Shown here: positions 24,893-36,759 of the stretch, one piece after another
Position numbering within the stretch: the stretch's first letter is position 1
Layout of the letters: each line of letters starts with the position of its first letter
Position numbers and translations under genes: made by a program
Notes under the pieces: model-generated
Seen by the model: the letters and a program-made list of their open reading frames with translations, nothing else
Told to the model about the DNA's origin: nothing
The model's database searches: none
DNA from: Epiperipatus broadwayi
Lineage: Eukaryota > Onychophora > Udeonychophora > Euonychophora > Peripatidae
Direction of reading: 5' to 3'
NCBI GenBank assembly: GCA_028023455.1
Contig: JAQFVV010012497.1
Coordinates: 434,001 to 498,000 of the forward strand
DNA: 64,000 bases

Positions 24893-24995
24893 CAAAAGGG
24901 GATTCAAACCCGGTACATGTGAAAAAGTTATAAATATAACTTTGTCTAGGTCCAGCTAACCTATTGGCGCCCTGATAGACCATATTCACTTGTTG
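24893..24995 (-). repeat. tRNA-derived SINE fragment
   Basis: On the - strand, TAGGTTAGCTGGACCTAGACA resembles an internal A-box region, and CCGGGTTTGAATCCCCTTT contains a B box (GGTTTGAATCC). The spacing is slightly more than in a tRNA. It is not a functional tRNA because a proper acceptor pairing is not visible. Confidence 0.55.
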
Positions 24996-26731
24996 TTCAC
25001 GTAGATATGCACTTGAGATCCAACCAAGAGATAAGAGTGAGTAAAATCTACAGTTGGATATATATGAGAGATATTTGATTGAGTTACCAGTGTACTCACT
25101 CACTTGATTTCCATATACCTGAGTTATAATAGTTTGTTCTGAATAATAATTGCTTATAGTTTGATCTACTTGTTTATTGATGATACAATGCCTGCCTAAC
25201 CAGGATTTGAAATAGGCCAGACACCTTAAATGGCTAGTCTCCAGGCATTATCGTCTTAATTATTGATATTATATCTTTAGAAATCTAATTATAGAAATAT
25301 GTTTAATTTAATCCTACTCATCATTTTAATATTTATTTACTACTATAGACTACTCAGATATGGTAATATTTATATTTGAGTTCTTTTGTTCTACCTTTAT
25401 TTAGTTACAATATGATTGATAACTCAGTCTGATCTTTTGTTTAATAGCCACTACTCAGGGTTAAATAATTCTTTTCTTTTTGATATAAAATAAAAAGCTA
25501 CAATTCTTTTTTGTTTATTAAGTTATAATATTTGAATATTTGAGATTTTAATAATATTTGGATTTTTGATACTTGGATCGGATCTTTTGATCACGTTATT
25601 AAGTTACAATAGATATTGTAATAAGAGGCAATAAACATATCGCCAGAAGTTTTTTATTTTAAAAAGTATATTTGTTGTATAACTTTTTCAGTTTTATTTA
25701 TTTATCTGCAAAAACAACGTAATGGATTAAATTTATTTTTCCTTTTATGATAAATTAATTAAAACTTACTTGACCATTTGCAAATGAATTAATTTAAAGC
25801 AAATATGACTTCAAAAAAATTATAATCTCTCTATATATTTTGAAAGAATATGAAAATGTTTTTGTTTTTTTTAATAATTTACTTAGTCTTTTAGGTTATT
25901 TTTTTCTTACTATCTCTTTTTCTCATCTTCCCCTTTAATGACAAGTTATAAATTAAATTTAGTCGGGCAAAAAATTTCAAGTTGTAGAAATTTTTAAATT
26001 ACTGGAAATAATTAATAAGCTAATATGCTTTTAGATTTCATTAAAAAAATTATATTATTAGAAGTAATATATTACTCAGTGTTATAGGGATAAGGGTTTA
26101 AATGTTTTAATATAATACACACACACAAAAAAAAAAAATCCTAAGAGCAATTATACATTTTACATATGTGCTGCCCTCTTTCATGCAATATTTAAAACAA
26201 ATTTTCATAGTATTTTATTTCTTAATTATTTATTAGTGGTCTTAATGATGTCCAAAGGGGGGGAAAAATTATATGAATTTCAATACATTTATTTCTCAGT
26301 AATATTGTAATTTAACAATTATAAGTTCATTTTAGTTTATATTTTGTCTACATATTATTAACATTGTAACTAATATTTTTTAATCATTTATCAAATTAAG
26401 GGATGTGTTTTTACTTTATACAGCTTATATATTTTTAAGATATAAATTAAAATGTTCTCTCTACCATGCATTATTGAAACATTTAATAAAAGACTGTGAA
26501 AAAGTCAAATGAGCCAGCACTCTTTGATTGGTTCAGATCACATGTATTTTTCATTTGTTTAATATTTATCAAATTCAAATTATAACAATTTTAGAATTTT
26601 TTTTTTTTTAATTATAACAATTTTATTTACAAATATCGCACTTTTAACACTCATTAACTTGAGATAAAATATATTAACGATTATTATTAATCATTTATTA
26701 GGGTACAGATTGACATTTGCAATTCACTTTG
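24996..26731. other. AT-rich intron, nothing recognised
   Basis: Low-complexity AT-rich sequence; no coding or repeat boundary identified. Confidence 0.5.
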
Positions 26732-27414
26732 TATAACACACACACTATCATTTACACCTTCTTAGACACTTTATCAATACTTTTATTTATATTAAACTAA
26801 CAGCTTCGACTGTCCTGCAGTCATCATCAGAGCTACAATATTCAAATATATAATTATACAATTATTACACTTATCCACACACACACACATATATATACAT
26901 AATTAATACACAATATAAACAAAAATAATTATACATTTTAATATGATCTTTATAAATAATCATTTCCCATTTTATTACTTTATCTTCTAAATAATTTTAT
27001 CAATATTTTATATTAATTTATTTTATATCACTTTATTTTATTTTTTAAATATTATTTAATATAATAATTATAACGTTAACATTTATTTTACTATTTAATG
27101 CATATTATTATCATTTTTCTTATATTTATAATTATTATATTAAATAATATTTAAAAAATAAAGTGATATGAAATAAATTAATATAAAATATTGATAAAAT
27201 TATTTAGAAGATAAGTTAATAAAATGGGAAATGATTATTTATAAAGATCTTATTAAAATGTATAATTATTTTTGTTTATATTGTGTATTAATTATGTATA
27301 TATATGTGGATAAGTGTAATAATTGTATAATTATATATTTGAAACTGTTAGTGTAATACAAATAAAAGTATTGATAAAGTGTCTAAGAAGGTGTAAATGG
27401 TATGATAAGTTATA
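26732..27414. mobile_element. long palindromic element, about 680 bp
   Basis: The left end (tataac, then atcatttacaccttcttagacacttt) is mirrored by the right end (aaagtgtctaagaaggtgtaaatgg, then gttata). The arms extend to roughly 27077 and 27118, about 300 bp each, interrupted by a left-arm-only segment (cgactgtcctgcagtcatcatcagagc). Together they would form a very long hairpin. Noncoding; fits a foldback or MITE-type element. Confidence 0.8.
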
Positions 27415-27716
27415 ATAGAAATCAATACATAGGAAAAGAAGAAGTAGAAAATTATATTATTAACTATACTGATTTTTTTTTTAAGATATAAATTAAAGTG
27501 AATTTATAATTGTTAAATTAATTATAGAATTTGAAAAATAAATTTATCTAAAATATATATATTTTTTGGTTTGAATATTATCATTACTAACAATATTAAT
27601 TTCATAATAAAAAAAAAATAATTTTGCTATTATTACAGTAGTTAGTTTTAAATATTTCATTATATAAAAATGTCCAGCACATGTGGAAACTTTATTAATC
27701 ATTTTTTATAGGATTT

Positions 27717-27718
<2 letters not shown>

Positions 27719-27752
<34 letters not shown>
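27719..27752. repeat. TG dinucleotide microsatellite
   Basis: About 15 consecutive TG units after a T run. Confidence 0.95.
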
Positions 27753-27753
<1 letters not shown>

Positions 27754-28514
27754 ATTTTATATATCATTTAAGTATCTTTCTACAATATTAACTAATTATT
27801 GTAGACTCATCTTAACATTATCCTCAATAATGGATTTAATCTAAGCTATAGATCTTTCTAGATTGAATTCAGAATACAATAGGATGACCAATGAAGCCAT
27901 AATAATGTAAATATATAGCCAATGGCACAATCAGGCTGTTTCAAATAACTTCTTTAATAAATATGGTGTTTCACTGTAAAATAGATGAACTGCCTAAAAA
28001 TTTGAGAGAGGTACACTGATCTGGAATTACTATGATAATATAGATTATTCACTGCTTGAAGAAATTGGTCAGACATGCTCAAACTCAGAGTGAGCAACTA
28101 TTGATAGCAAATTATAGCATGGCTAGAAGGTTAGATTTTATTTGGAATAAATCAGCATTTCTCCAACTGACTTATTATTATTGGAAACAACTATGCATTT
28201 GTAATTTCATCAAGAATAGTGAATGACAAACTTGTATTACTCTTGTAATTATATGGTTATAATTACCCAAGGACATTTTTAAATTTCAAACTTGGCATTA
28301 TTGTAAAAAATGTAAGAGAGAGAGAGAAAGTGTGATAACATGAAAGAAAAAGTAAATTATTAAAAAAAGATCGATTTTTACAATGTTTTCAAAATGGACA
28401 TAGACTGTAATTTTTTGAAAATCATATTTGACATAAATTAATTTCCTCTTTAAATAGTCATTATAATTTGGATAATTTAAATAGATGTATATAATGCATA
28501 CATCCATTTAATCT
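27753..28514. other. AT-rich intron, nothing recognised
   Basis: No coding or repeat boundary seen, apart from a short GA tract near 28315. Confidence 0.5.
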
Positions 28515-29006
28515 AAGCAACTATCAACTATCTACACTATCTCATATTATGACCACACACATGTAGAAAAGATACGTAATCACTAATATAGTAATTTGTG
28601 CTGAACCAGCACTCATCAGTTGGTCCAAATTATCATCTTCCACATACATATGTAATCAGTGCTCAGTTTATATTAAGATAGCAAATCTTTATACTGTAAT
28701 GAACAGCCTTCAATCTACTCCAACTCTTCAGCCATCCATACCATTGAAAATCCGGGGATTTGGGCATTCTATCATCAGATTTTCAATGGTATGGATGGCT
28801 GAAGAGTTGGAGGTTGTAGTAGATTGAAGGCTGTTCATTACAGTATAAAGATTTGCTATCTTAATATAAACTGAGCACTGATTACATATGTGTGTGGAAG
28901 ATGACAATCTGGACCAACTGATGAGTGCTGGTTCAGCATGAAATCCACATGTGTGTGATCATGTGTATCAGTAGTATGAGATAGTGTGAGTAGTTGAAGG
29001 TTGCTT
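28515..29006. mobile_element. long palindromic element, about 490 bp
   Basis: The arms are about 230 bp, centred at 28760 with a loop of about 27 bp. Inner arms containing aacagccttcaatctactcc and catccataccattgaaaat match their inverses almost perfectly. Outer arms (aagcaactatcaactatc against gagtagttgaaggttgctt) are less conserved. Noncoding hairpin or MITE-like element; one of the best preserved palindromes here. Confidence 0.85.
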
Positions 29007-29499
29007 GAAAGTCTGAGTTCAAATCCTCTATATTTACAATTAAGTTCCAGGTATAGGAATGCCTGTATTTGAAAATTTTCATTTAATCTAAGATAACTGA
29101 TAGTTTTGACCAGTCCTGTTAAATTGTTTTTATAGAAGAATGGAACATCTTTTGGAATTGGATCCAAAGTGTAAGCTTTTTTTTTTAAAATTAAAATTTG
29201 ATCAAAGATGTTTAATTATAGTAAGTTATCCTTAAATTTTATTCTAATAGGAAGAATTTTAAAGTTTTATAGCAAGATATATGTGTGTATGTACATATGA
29301 TTTTCAGCCTATAACAGTCTTTACATTACCTAGCCTTTTCTATAATGATTCCATAAAATTTTATATTTCAACTTTCCATCTCAAAGTAGGTCTTTTCCAA
29401 GAGTGAAACTTTTATCTGTAAGATTTTGAGCCAATTGATTGATATATAAATATTTTATCCAGTTCCTATGTATTTAAGTTCTTTATTTTTCCTGATTAT

Positions 29500-30060
29500 G
29501 TCTATAAGATAAATGCTGAAAAGATTAATGTTCAATAGCTTTTCAAAAAGGTGGAGAAAATGAAAATTGATTGTAATGAATTAAACATTATCAACTTCAA
29601 ATCCCTTGCTTGGTCCGATTATTAATATAGATGGAATCATTATTAAATTAAACACAAGTAAGCTTGACAAGTGCTTTTGACAAAAATATTTTTAATATTA
29701 AAATATATGCTTGAAAAGAAAAGATTTAATAAATGTGTTTTCCACTACTTATTTATGGATCTTTAGACTCCAAATTATATAGAAATGTTGAAAAAGATTT
29801 ACATTGGGAGTAATGAGATTCTAAAAATAAAATAATAGATGGGCAAACAAAGAGGAATCAATGATATCTGTTGAAATAGATAGATACCTAAAATTCCAAA
29901 TTGGATCTCAAGAGATTGTAAAGTTTTAAAAATTAACTATGTTTGAGATGGATGGATTGATTAAAACGTTTTCTGCAATGATATAAATAAGATATGAATC
30001 AGAGAAATGGGATTAAATTTGAATAAATCTTTATACAGCAATGAATTGTTTATGTTTGAA
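29500..30060 (+). pseudogene. heavily decayed RTE LINE 3' fragment
   Basis: Short broken frames keep the order of the RTE C-terminal part: MKIDCNELNIINF, EKKRFNKCVF, and IPNWISRDCKV near 29900. They correspond to the better copy at 61850-62520. Many stops; much older than the other RTE copies. Confidence 0.6.
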
Positions 30061-30769
30061 AAGTTGGTTTACTGGTTATTCTCAGTATAAATTTCTTATT
30101 ATTCTCTATAGTTTATAATCTTTGATTCGTTTTTGAATTCATGGACATTGTTTGACAGTTTTAATCCAGAACAGATATAGATCAATAGCTTTTTTTTTTT
30201 AATTAAAAAGAATAATATACGTTTGTTTTTATTTTTTTAAATATAATAAGCTTATCAAATATTCTCCAAATTATTTTTAATTCTTTTAGTTATTTTTTAA
30301 GCTTTGTTTTATTTAATTGCAACTAAACCATGTAAATACTATTATCCATTTTCCCACTATCTCTTTCCATTTAAATATAAAATTAATTCAATTAAACTTA
30401 ATTTTTTTTCACCTCCTTAGTCCCACCATTAACTATAAATAACTTTAATAGATTAATGACTATTAATATCTCTTTATACATTGAGAAATATTAATAACTT
30501 CAGTGCATTTTTGGTGCAAAGCATACTTATTAAAGACAGCTGTTTTACATATATATTGAATATAATAATTGCTTTTGGTAACATTGCTCAACACCAAAAA
30601 TATATTAAGGTTGTATTTAATATTAATAATGTTCTCTCTATGAATGAATAAATATTAATGTTGCCATTAATTTATTACATTTCAACCACAAAGTCATCTT
30701 AGTTTTTTTTTTATATAAATATTTTAAATAAATAATTTAATAGCTTTATTGTTTGAGAATTTATAAGTT

Positions 30770-30865
30770 TATGCACTGGAGGTGACAAATCTGGACGCAA
30801 TCTATGGACGTTAAACTCCAGATTCTGCTGCTTTGTCAAACCATACAAGCCAATAAATGTCTTTA
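30770..30865 (-). repeat. SINE-like repeat, family B, copy 1
   Basis: It shares with 33991-34066 and 60443-60547 a core of ggaagtg-type sequence, a stretch like ctatggacgttaaactccag, and the end caaaccata. On the - strand the end reads like a tRNA head (GTGTAGTGGTAGAATGGCAG in copy 3). Fragmentary. Confidence 0.5.
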
Positions 30866-32485
30866 GAAAGTGAAAATGTATTAAAACATTAGTTTAATTT
30901 TACTGTAATTTGTTTTTAATCTTTTTTTCAAACTGGTTAAATGTAGTTTACAAATTCTTGACTATAAACAATATTTATTATCTGCAAATCTGAGAAAAGT
31001 TGGATAATAATCATTTGTTCTGAAACTTTTTATATATCACAATACAAATGTTTAAAAAAAGTGTTTTAAAGTTGCTGAAAATATTGAAAAAGACTTCATT
31101 GAATTACCATTTTTATATTAATATTTTCTGTTCAATGATTTTTTAAAGTGTTGTAATTATTTAGATATTTGTTGCTTAGAAAATCATGCGATATTCAAAC
31201 ATCAAAATAATGGTTTGAACATAATACTTCCACTTAAGTAACTAAATTGAAAGCTTTTCTTTTTTACTTTACTCAGCTGGCAATTGATTCATGAACTAGA
31301 CAGAATTTTTAAGGGATTAATCACAGTTAATAAATTTATATTTTTGAATAATTTTACTTAATACTTGTAGATGATTCATAATACTAAATCCTTTTCTAAA
31401 TTTTACCTATTGCCTTGGTTAAACAAAATTCAGCTATTTTTTTTAATATTGCACTTAAAGCTTTAGTAAAATTGTGAAGAAATAGATAGCAACTGATAGA
31501 TCTATAATTTTGTATATTTTCTCTATAATTATTGTTATTTTTTTTTATTATATTAGTGCAATCTCAATGCTCTGCCTGGTTAATTGAAGGGCCATGGAGC
31601 CCAGTTCATTCATGTCGAATGCTCAAACTTATGAACTTCCATACAATAAACTGTTTTTTTTTTTTTGTTTTTTTATTATTCCAGTTATTTAGGATGCTGT
31701 TTTTTTGTTGTTGTTTTTCTTTAAAATAATATCTTTATTAATTTATCATTATCACTTTTTTATCATTGTAGTTATACTACTGTTCTCTAGAAACTTTCTA
31801 ATTTTTTATATCATGTATAGGTTTTCCCTCAGTTAATCTTTTATATAATTTTCATTTGCCTTTTTTTTGATAGAACTTTTGTTCCTATATTACTTATGAA
31901 TTCCTTTTTTAAATTTTTTATCCAATTTTTTTACCATTATATGCCTTTAAAGAGACAATTTTTATATGCTTGTGTATGTTCAATAAATAATAATTGCATG
32001 GCTAGTTGCTTGGTAATCCTGTAGTATTTGAGTACCAGAAGAAATAAATTGGTTTTAGAGATTTTTGGTCATAATGACAGTTACTTTACTGTTATTTTAA
32101 ATTTGCAGGACAAAAAAGAAAAATGTCACTCCATCAAAGCAGGTTTGAATATTAACCAAAAGAAATCTACAGCTTTTAGCTTTTATTGGTGGAGCTATCA
32201 ACAGTTATGCACATTTTTATTATGCATCATATATATAAAAACCAAAAAAAAAAGTAACTTACTAACATTATTTTAATTTTTTTTAAATACATAAAAATGT
32301 AAAATGAAAAATATATTTAAAAACATTCAATTTTATAATACTAAAAAAAATAATTTCCTGTTTTTTTTTTTAAATATCCCGCTACGAGATATTAGATATG
32401 AAGTTGTCTGACAAAGAATGTGTAAAAAATTTTAAATAGACAGGAATTACTAATAATTCAAAATATAGCTTCAGTATGTAAGACT
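30866..32485. other. AT-rich intron, nothing recognised
   Basis: Poly-T-rich intron without recognised features. Confidence 0.5.
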
Positions 32486-32499
32486 CAAGTCAAGATTCT

Positions 32500-32607
32500 C
32501 TCTTTTTTTTTCTCATGGGTCATAGCATCGTCCGGGAAGCGAACCCACTAACCCAGGACAACTGCTTGTAAGACAGCTATGCTGACCACTCGACCACCAA
32601 TGTTTGA
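32500..32607 (-). mobile_element. short tRNA-derived SINE, family C, copy 1
   Basis: A 14-bp target duplication (caagtcaagattct) flanks it at 32486-32499 and 32608-32621. On the - strand it starts with a tRNA-like head (ATTGGTGGTCGAGTGGTCAG), contains a B-box-like GGGTTCGCTTCCCGG and ends in an A-rich tail. About 108 bp; inserted by LINE machinery. Confidence 0.85.
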
Positions 32608-33230
32608 CAAGTCAAGATTCTTATTTTGGATGTTTAATCAAGAATTTACAAACAAACAATTATGATGTAAAAAAAAAAATGGATTTTTTATGAAGCTGTC
32701 AATAAAATTCTTTTTTTCAGATTCAATAGTAAAACCAGCAAACTTGACTTTTCCAGATGTCTTTTCAACAAACTTGGGACAAATCATAATCATTGCACTC
32801 ATCTATTTAATAAATGGAATTTTTACAGATTCCTTTACAATATTTTGTTGATAGTTAAGCTACTTCAGAGACAAAAAAACAACATCTATATTCTAAATAA
32901 ATAAGAAGATAACTTTTATTATTACCCTTAAAAAACAAATTCTTTTCCTTTATATATATCCTAATACAGAGTACTTATCGAGTTATTAATAATTTATATA
33001 TTTTTATAGTTTCTAAAAAATATAATTAAATTCAAAAATAGTTTTTATCTTATATTTCAATTTTTTTTTATTAATTAATTAATTAAAATATATCTATATT
33101 GTTATTTATAGAAATAATGAAATTTTCATTATTTATCTTAAGAGAAAGTTTTATGTCTTCTATATATATATAGTGTAATATTTAATTAGTCATTTATTAA
33201 AATATGTAATATTTTTATATTGTAGTCTTT

Positions 33231-33344
33231 TTTTTTTTCCATATGTCAAAGCATCAGCTGGGAGGTGAGCCCGCGACAACTGTCTGCCAGCAACTGCTTG
33301 CTTGCAAAGCAGCAGCGCTGACCTCTCGGCTGCCAATGCTTGAC
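33231..33344 (-). mobile_element. short tRNA-derived SINE, family C, copy 2
   Basis: A perfect 15-bp duplication (tatattgtagtcttt) lies at 33216-33230 and 33345-33359. On the - strand the head GGCAGCCGAGAGGTCAGCGC resembles the D-arm/A-box region of a tRNA, and a decayed B box (GCGGGCTCACCTCCC) and A tail follow. It is GC-rich against the AT-rich intron. Confidence 0.88.
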
Positions 33345-33990
33345 TATATTGTAGTCTTTATTAGTTTTTAGTAATTGCTTAGACTAGATTGTATATTGCA
33401 GATTATTTGATCATTTTTATGTTTAAATCTAGTTCTGAATTTATTCTAAATAATTATTTGTCATTGAGTTTTTAGTTGGATTTTTTTTTAAATTAAATAG
33501 TCATATTTTCATATATAGCATTTATATTTTCAAAATTATCATGATTTTTTTATTATTTTAAAGTTTTTAATTTTCTGTGCAAGTTAGTTTTTAAATATTG
33601 TGTTTGTATTTTAACGCAATGGCAGAGTGATGATTTTAGGAATCAAAGATCCATGAATTATACTTCAGCTTTCTTATTCTTTGTGATTGAACTTCATGAG
33701 AACTAATGAGCAATAAAACATTCGATTATTATTATTATCATCAAAAGACAAAATTTTTATTATTTATTATTCATATTTAATTTTAATCAATTTAAGGTAT
33801 GTATGCATCAAGTATGGAATTAATGTTAAACAGATTTTTCATTAATTAAATATAAATTTTTATTTTGTTATGCTTTATTAAGTTTCAAAGTGTTTTTTTT
33901 TTTTTAATTTTTAAAATTATAGTAAAATAGTATGGTATTCTATAAGTAAAGTAAAATAATCAAATGGTTTCTTGCTTGGAAATTTATGAG

Positions 33991-34066
33991 AAGTTCAAAC
34001 ACTGGAAGTGATAGATTGAGGCCGTGATTCATGGACCTTGAGCTCTGGAATGTAGGACTTCTAGAA
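33991..34066 (-). repeat. SINE-like repeat, family B, copy 2
   Basis: Contains cactggaagtgatagattga and catggaccttgagctctgga, shared with copies at 30770 and 60443. It ends about 70 bp before the zinc-finger 5 exon. Confidence 0.5.
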
Positions 34067-34135
34067 GTTATTTTATGCAAATTATTTTATTATATTTTGA
34101 ATTGTTGTTTTCTAAATATATTGTTGTTATTCAAG

Positions 34136-34253
34136 GTCAACACCGTGTCCAAATGTTAAACATGGAGATGAATGGGGAGAACCAACAAATTGTGAAAGTG
34201 GTGATAATTGTCCATATTGCCATAGTAGGACAGAACAACAGTTTCACCCAGAA
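34136..34253 (+). CDS. unk: unkempt exon: zinc finger 5
   Basis: The acceptor is ttattcaag and the donor is gttagt; length 118 bp. The first base completes the Arg codon begun in the previous exon, and the exon ends exactly on a codon (GAA). It encodes STPCPNVKHGDEWGEPTNCE, then GDNCPYCHSRTEQQFHPE. The Cys-Cys-Cys-His pattern and the linker PNVKHGDEWG are diagnostic of Unkempt finger 5. In the family, fingers 4-6 form one compact cluster that contacts the U-rich part of the RNA target. A tRNA-derived SINE fragment ends about 70 bp upstream of the acceptor, and a long M1 palindrome begins about 290 bp downstream of the donor. Confidence 0.95.
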
Positions 34254-34539
34254 GTTAGTAATTTAATATTCTTAGATATTTTAATGATGAGTTATTTTTT
34301 AAAAAACTTAATTTATAATCTATTTTTTAAACATTTGAATGTTTAGCAATTTTTTCTGCTTTTGCTTTTTGTTTTTACTATATCTTTTCATTTAAGTTAA
34401 CAAATAGTATCTATATGGTATTTGCATAAACTTCAATGTATTTTTTCTAGAATTTTTCTGTTTGTATCTTTTGATTGAGAAATAAAAGTGTTTTTTTTAA
34501 AAAGTATGATTGCAATATGGAAGAGATCATAACCAATAA

Positions 34540-35020
34540 ACATCACATGATCACCATTTCTTATGCTTGCTTATAACTGCTGTTAAAACAGGCAAAATTC
34601 ACTATACGTATTGCCACACACAGCAAGCTAGAGTAATCAATGGATGCCAGAAGGCTTGTGCATAAAATCCCCATCTAGTGCCTACTCATCCGATATCCCC
34701 AGACTAGTTTCTGGCTTATGGCCTTCGTCAGTGAATTGGAAATATTAAAGTGTTTTCAATTTAAGACTCTTAGTTTTGTAGTAAAGTGGAGATAAAAAGT
34801 GGCTGCTGGAGGGTTGCATTAGATCCTAAGATCTAGATGCAGTGCTCTCAGATCCAGGGCTCCTCACTGACGAAGGCCATAAGCCAGAAACTAGTCTGGG
34901 GATATTGGATGAGTAGGCACTAGATGGGGATTTTATGCACAAGCCTTCTATCATCCATTGATTACTCTAGCTTGCTGTGTGTGGCAATACGTATAGTGAG
35001 TTTTGCCTGTTTTAAGAGAT
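34540..35020. repeat. M1 palindromic repeat, copy 3 (most complete)
   Basis: The arms 34574-34740 and 34866-35016 are nearly perfect inverse copies: attgccacacacagcaagct pairs with agcttgctgtgtgtggcaat, and gactagtttctggcttatgg with ccataagccagaaactagtc. The loop (about 125 bp) carries the family segment gtggctgctggagggttgca. The outer left end has catcacatgatcaccatttc, shared with copies 1 and 2. This copy defines the family architecture: a long hairpin with no protein. Confidence 0.85.
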
Positions 35021-35569
35021 CATATCCTTAATGAAAAAGACAAAATGTAAACATGACTTTCTCTACTTATATTCAATTATTTCTTTTAAGGGCAGCAATT
35101 TATTCTATTTACTATAATTTACAAGTGTCAATTTTTTTGAGCTCACAATCTTGATACTATCCATTTTAAATAAGGATATTAATGATTATTACTAATAGTT
35201 TATTAGGTTAGATATTGTCATATCATTTTTAATCCAGATATAAACTTCAAACTTAATTAAAGTTTAACATATCTATTCTTATTAAACATAATCACATGGT
35301 ATTGTTAATCTAATTCCACTCCCTCTTTTTTCCTATGTGTAACTTTTTAAATATGCTTAACATTTCTATTCTACCATGCATACTTAAGTCAGTGTGATAG
35401 AATAGAAATTGTAAGTGCATTTAATTTATTTGACTCCAGTGCTACCTATTGTAATTTTGAACAATGAATGAGCGTTAGATAGTAGTATTAGTTTTATTTT
35501 CCCAAAGTAATTTTTTTTTTTGTCATTTTTATTGAAAATCTTTTAGCTAAAGTAATATAAAAAAGTTAA

Positions 35570-35690
35570 AAGTGGCTGCTGGAAGTATAGATTTTTATAA
35601 GCCAAAGCTTCTCATTGCTAAAGGCCAATAGCCAGAAAATAGTTTGAGATGTGGATATAGCACTAAGCACTGCATTTAAAAACAAATTTT
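35570..35690. repeat. M1 fragment, copy 4
   Basis: Contains agtggctgctggaagtatag, then atagccagaaaatagtttga and atagcactaagcac, a degraded half of the M1 core. Confidence 0.6.
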
Positions 35691-35702
35691 AAAAATACAC
35701 AA

Positions 35703-36490
35703 TACAGTTGAATCTCAATATCCATTCTTTCAAAACTCACGGATTCAAGTAATTTGTGATTTGAAAAAAAATTAGATATTAAAAAAGTGTCTGCTGCTAT
35801 ATTGCCTGTGTAATGTAGCAAAAGTCATTTTCTTGTCTAGCTTTTACATAACATTGCAGTGATAGTAATTGCATTTATGATGTTACATTGCAGTTATGAG
35901 TTCAAAAATTAAAATTTCATTTAAATTGGAACCAAAATGCAAAGTTAATTATGATAGCAATTCTACCAAGACAAAAAGATACTTCAAAATGTTTCATTCA
36001 TGTAATAAAATAAAAACAGTTGATTTAGTCTTAAAAAGAAAAGGAAAAAATCACATCTTGAAGAATAAGTCATCAATTCATGAAACGGCAAAAAAAAAAA
36101 AACAAGAAGTCTATTGTAATATTACTCTCTATTTTTGAAATTGCTGAAATTATATCCACATGATGTTATAAATATTTAGCAAAGACTGAAAAAGCTTACA
36201 CTTTGGGGACAGAAGTTTTGAACAGAGAACATGTTCTGAAAATTATGACATATTGCATCATCAAAGTGTTGAATCTATATAAAGAATTTACTGTAAAGAA
36301 TATTCCAATAAGCAGTAATACTGAAAAGTAAAAGATTGTTGTTCTGGTAAATAATTCTCAGTATGAACATTACATAAGCATTATGTCTTGAACATTTTGT
36401 CATCAATTTTTATCACAAGATGGATGAAGATTGAAGATAGTTTTTTTTTTTACAATGATTAAGTGGACACATTACTATACATTTCATCTA
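35703..36490 (+). pseudogene. possible pogo-like transposon remnant
   Basis: Starts with CAGTTGAATCTCAATATCC after TA, reminiscent of pogo/Tigger termini. An 80-codon ATG frame (35896-36138) begins MSSKIKISFKLEPKCKVNYD and contains ILKNKSSIHET, a pattern seen in the N-terminal helix-turn-helix of pogo/CENP-B type transposases. The rest is frameshifted and no DDE triad is seen. The similarity is weak and the right terminus is uncertain. Confidence 0.3.
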
Positions 36491-36759
36491 GATTTGAGTA
36501 TAATACAGTAAACCTATAAGTAAATGTGTTTTCTCTTTCTCTGAATTTATTATTTCATTATTTTTTCATAATTATTAATTATTTACTTTATTTTTTATTA
36601 AATATTTTTGTTTATGGTTTAATGCTTAATTATATATAAAAGTATCTATAAAAACATTCACCCAAAGTGAATGAATACCATAATTATACTGTGATTAATT
36701 ACTTGTGATTATTTGATTGAACTCGAACTTAGATGACATTCACATCTTACTATTTACAC

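Noticed and set aside
24893-24995. tRNA gene
   Set aside because: A- and B-box-like motifs are present, but acceptor and anticodon stems do not form convincingly; called a SINE fragment instead.
28856-29167. 103-codon - strand frame
   Set aside because: Mostly the right arm of a palindrome; the open stretch is a by-product of the repeat.
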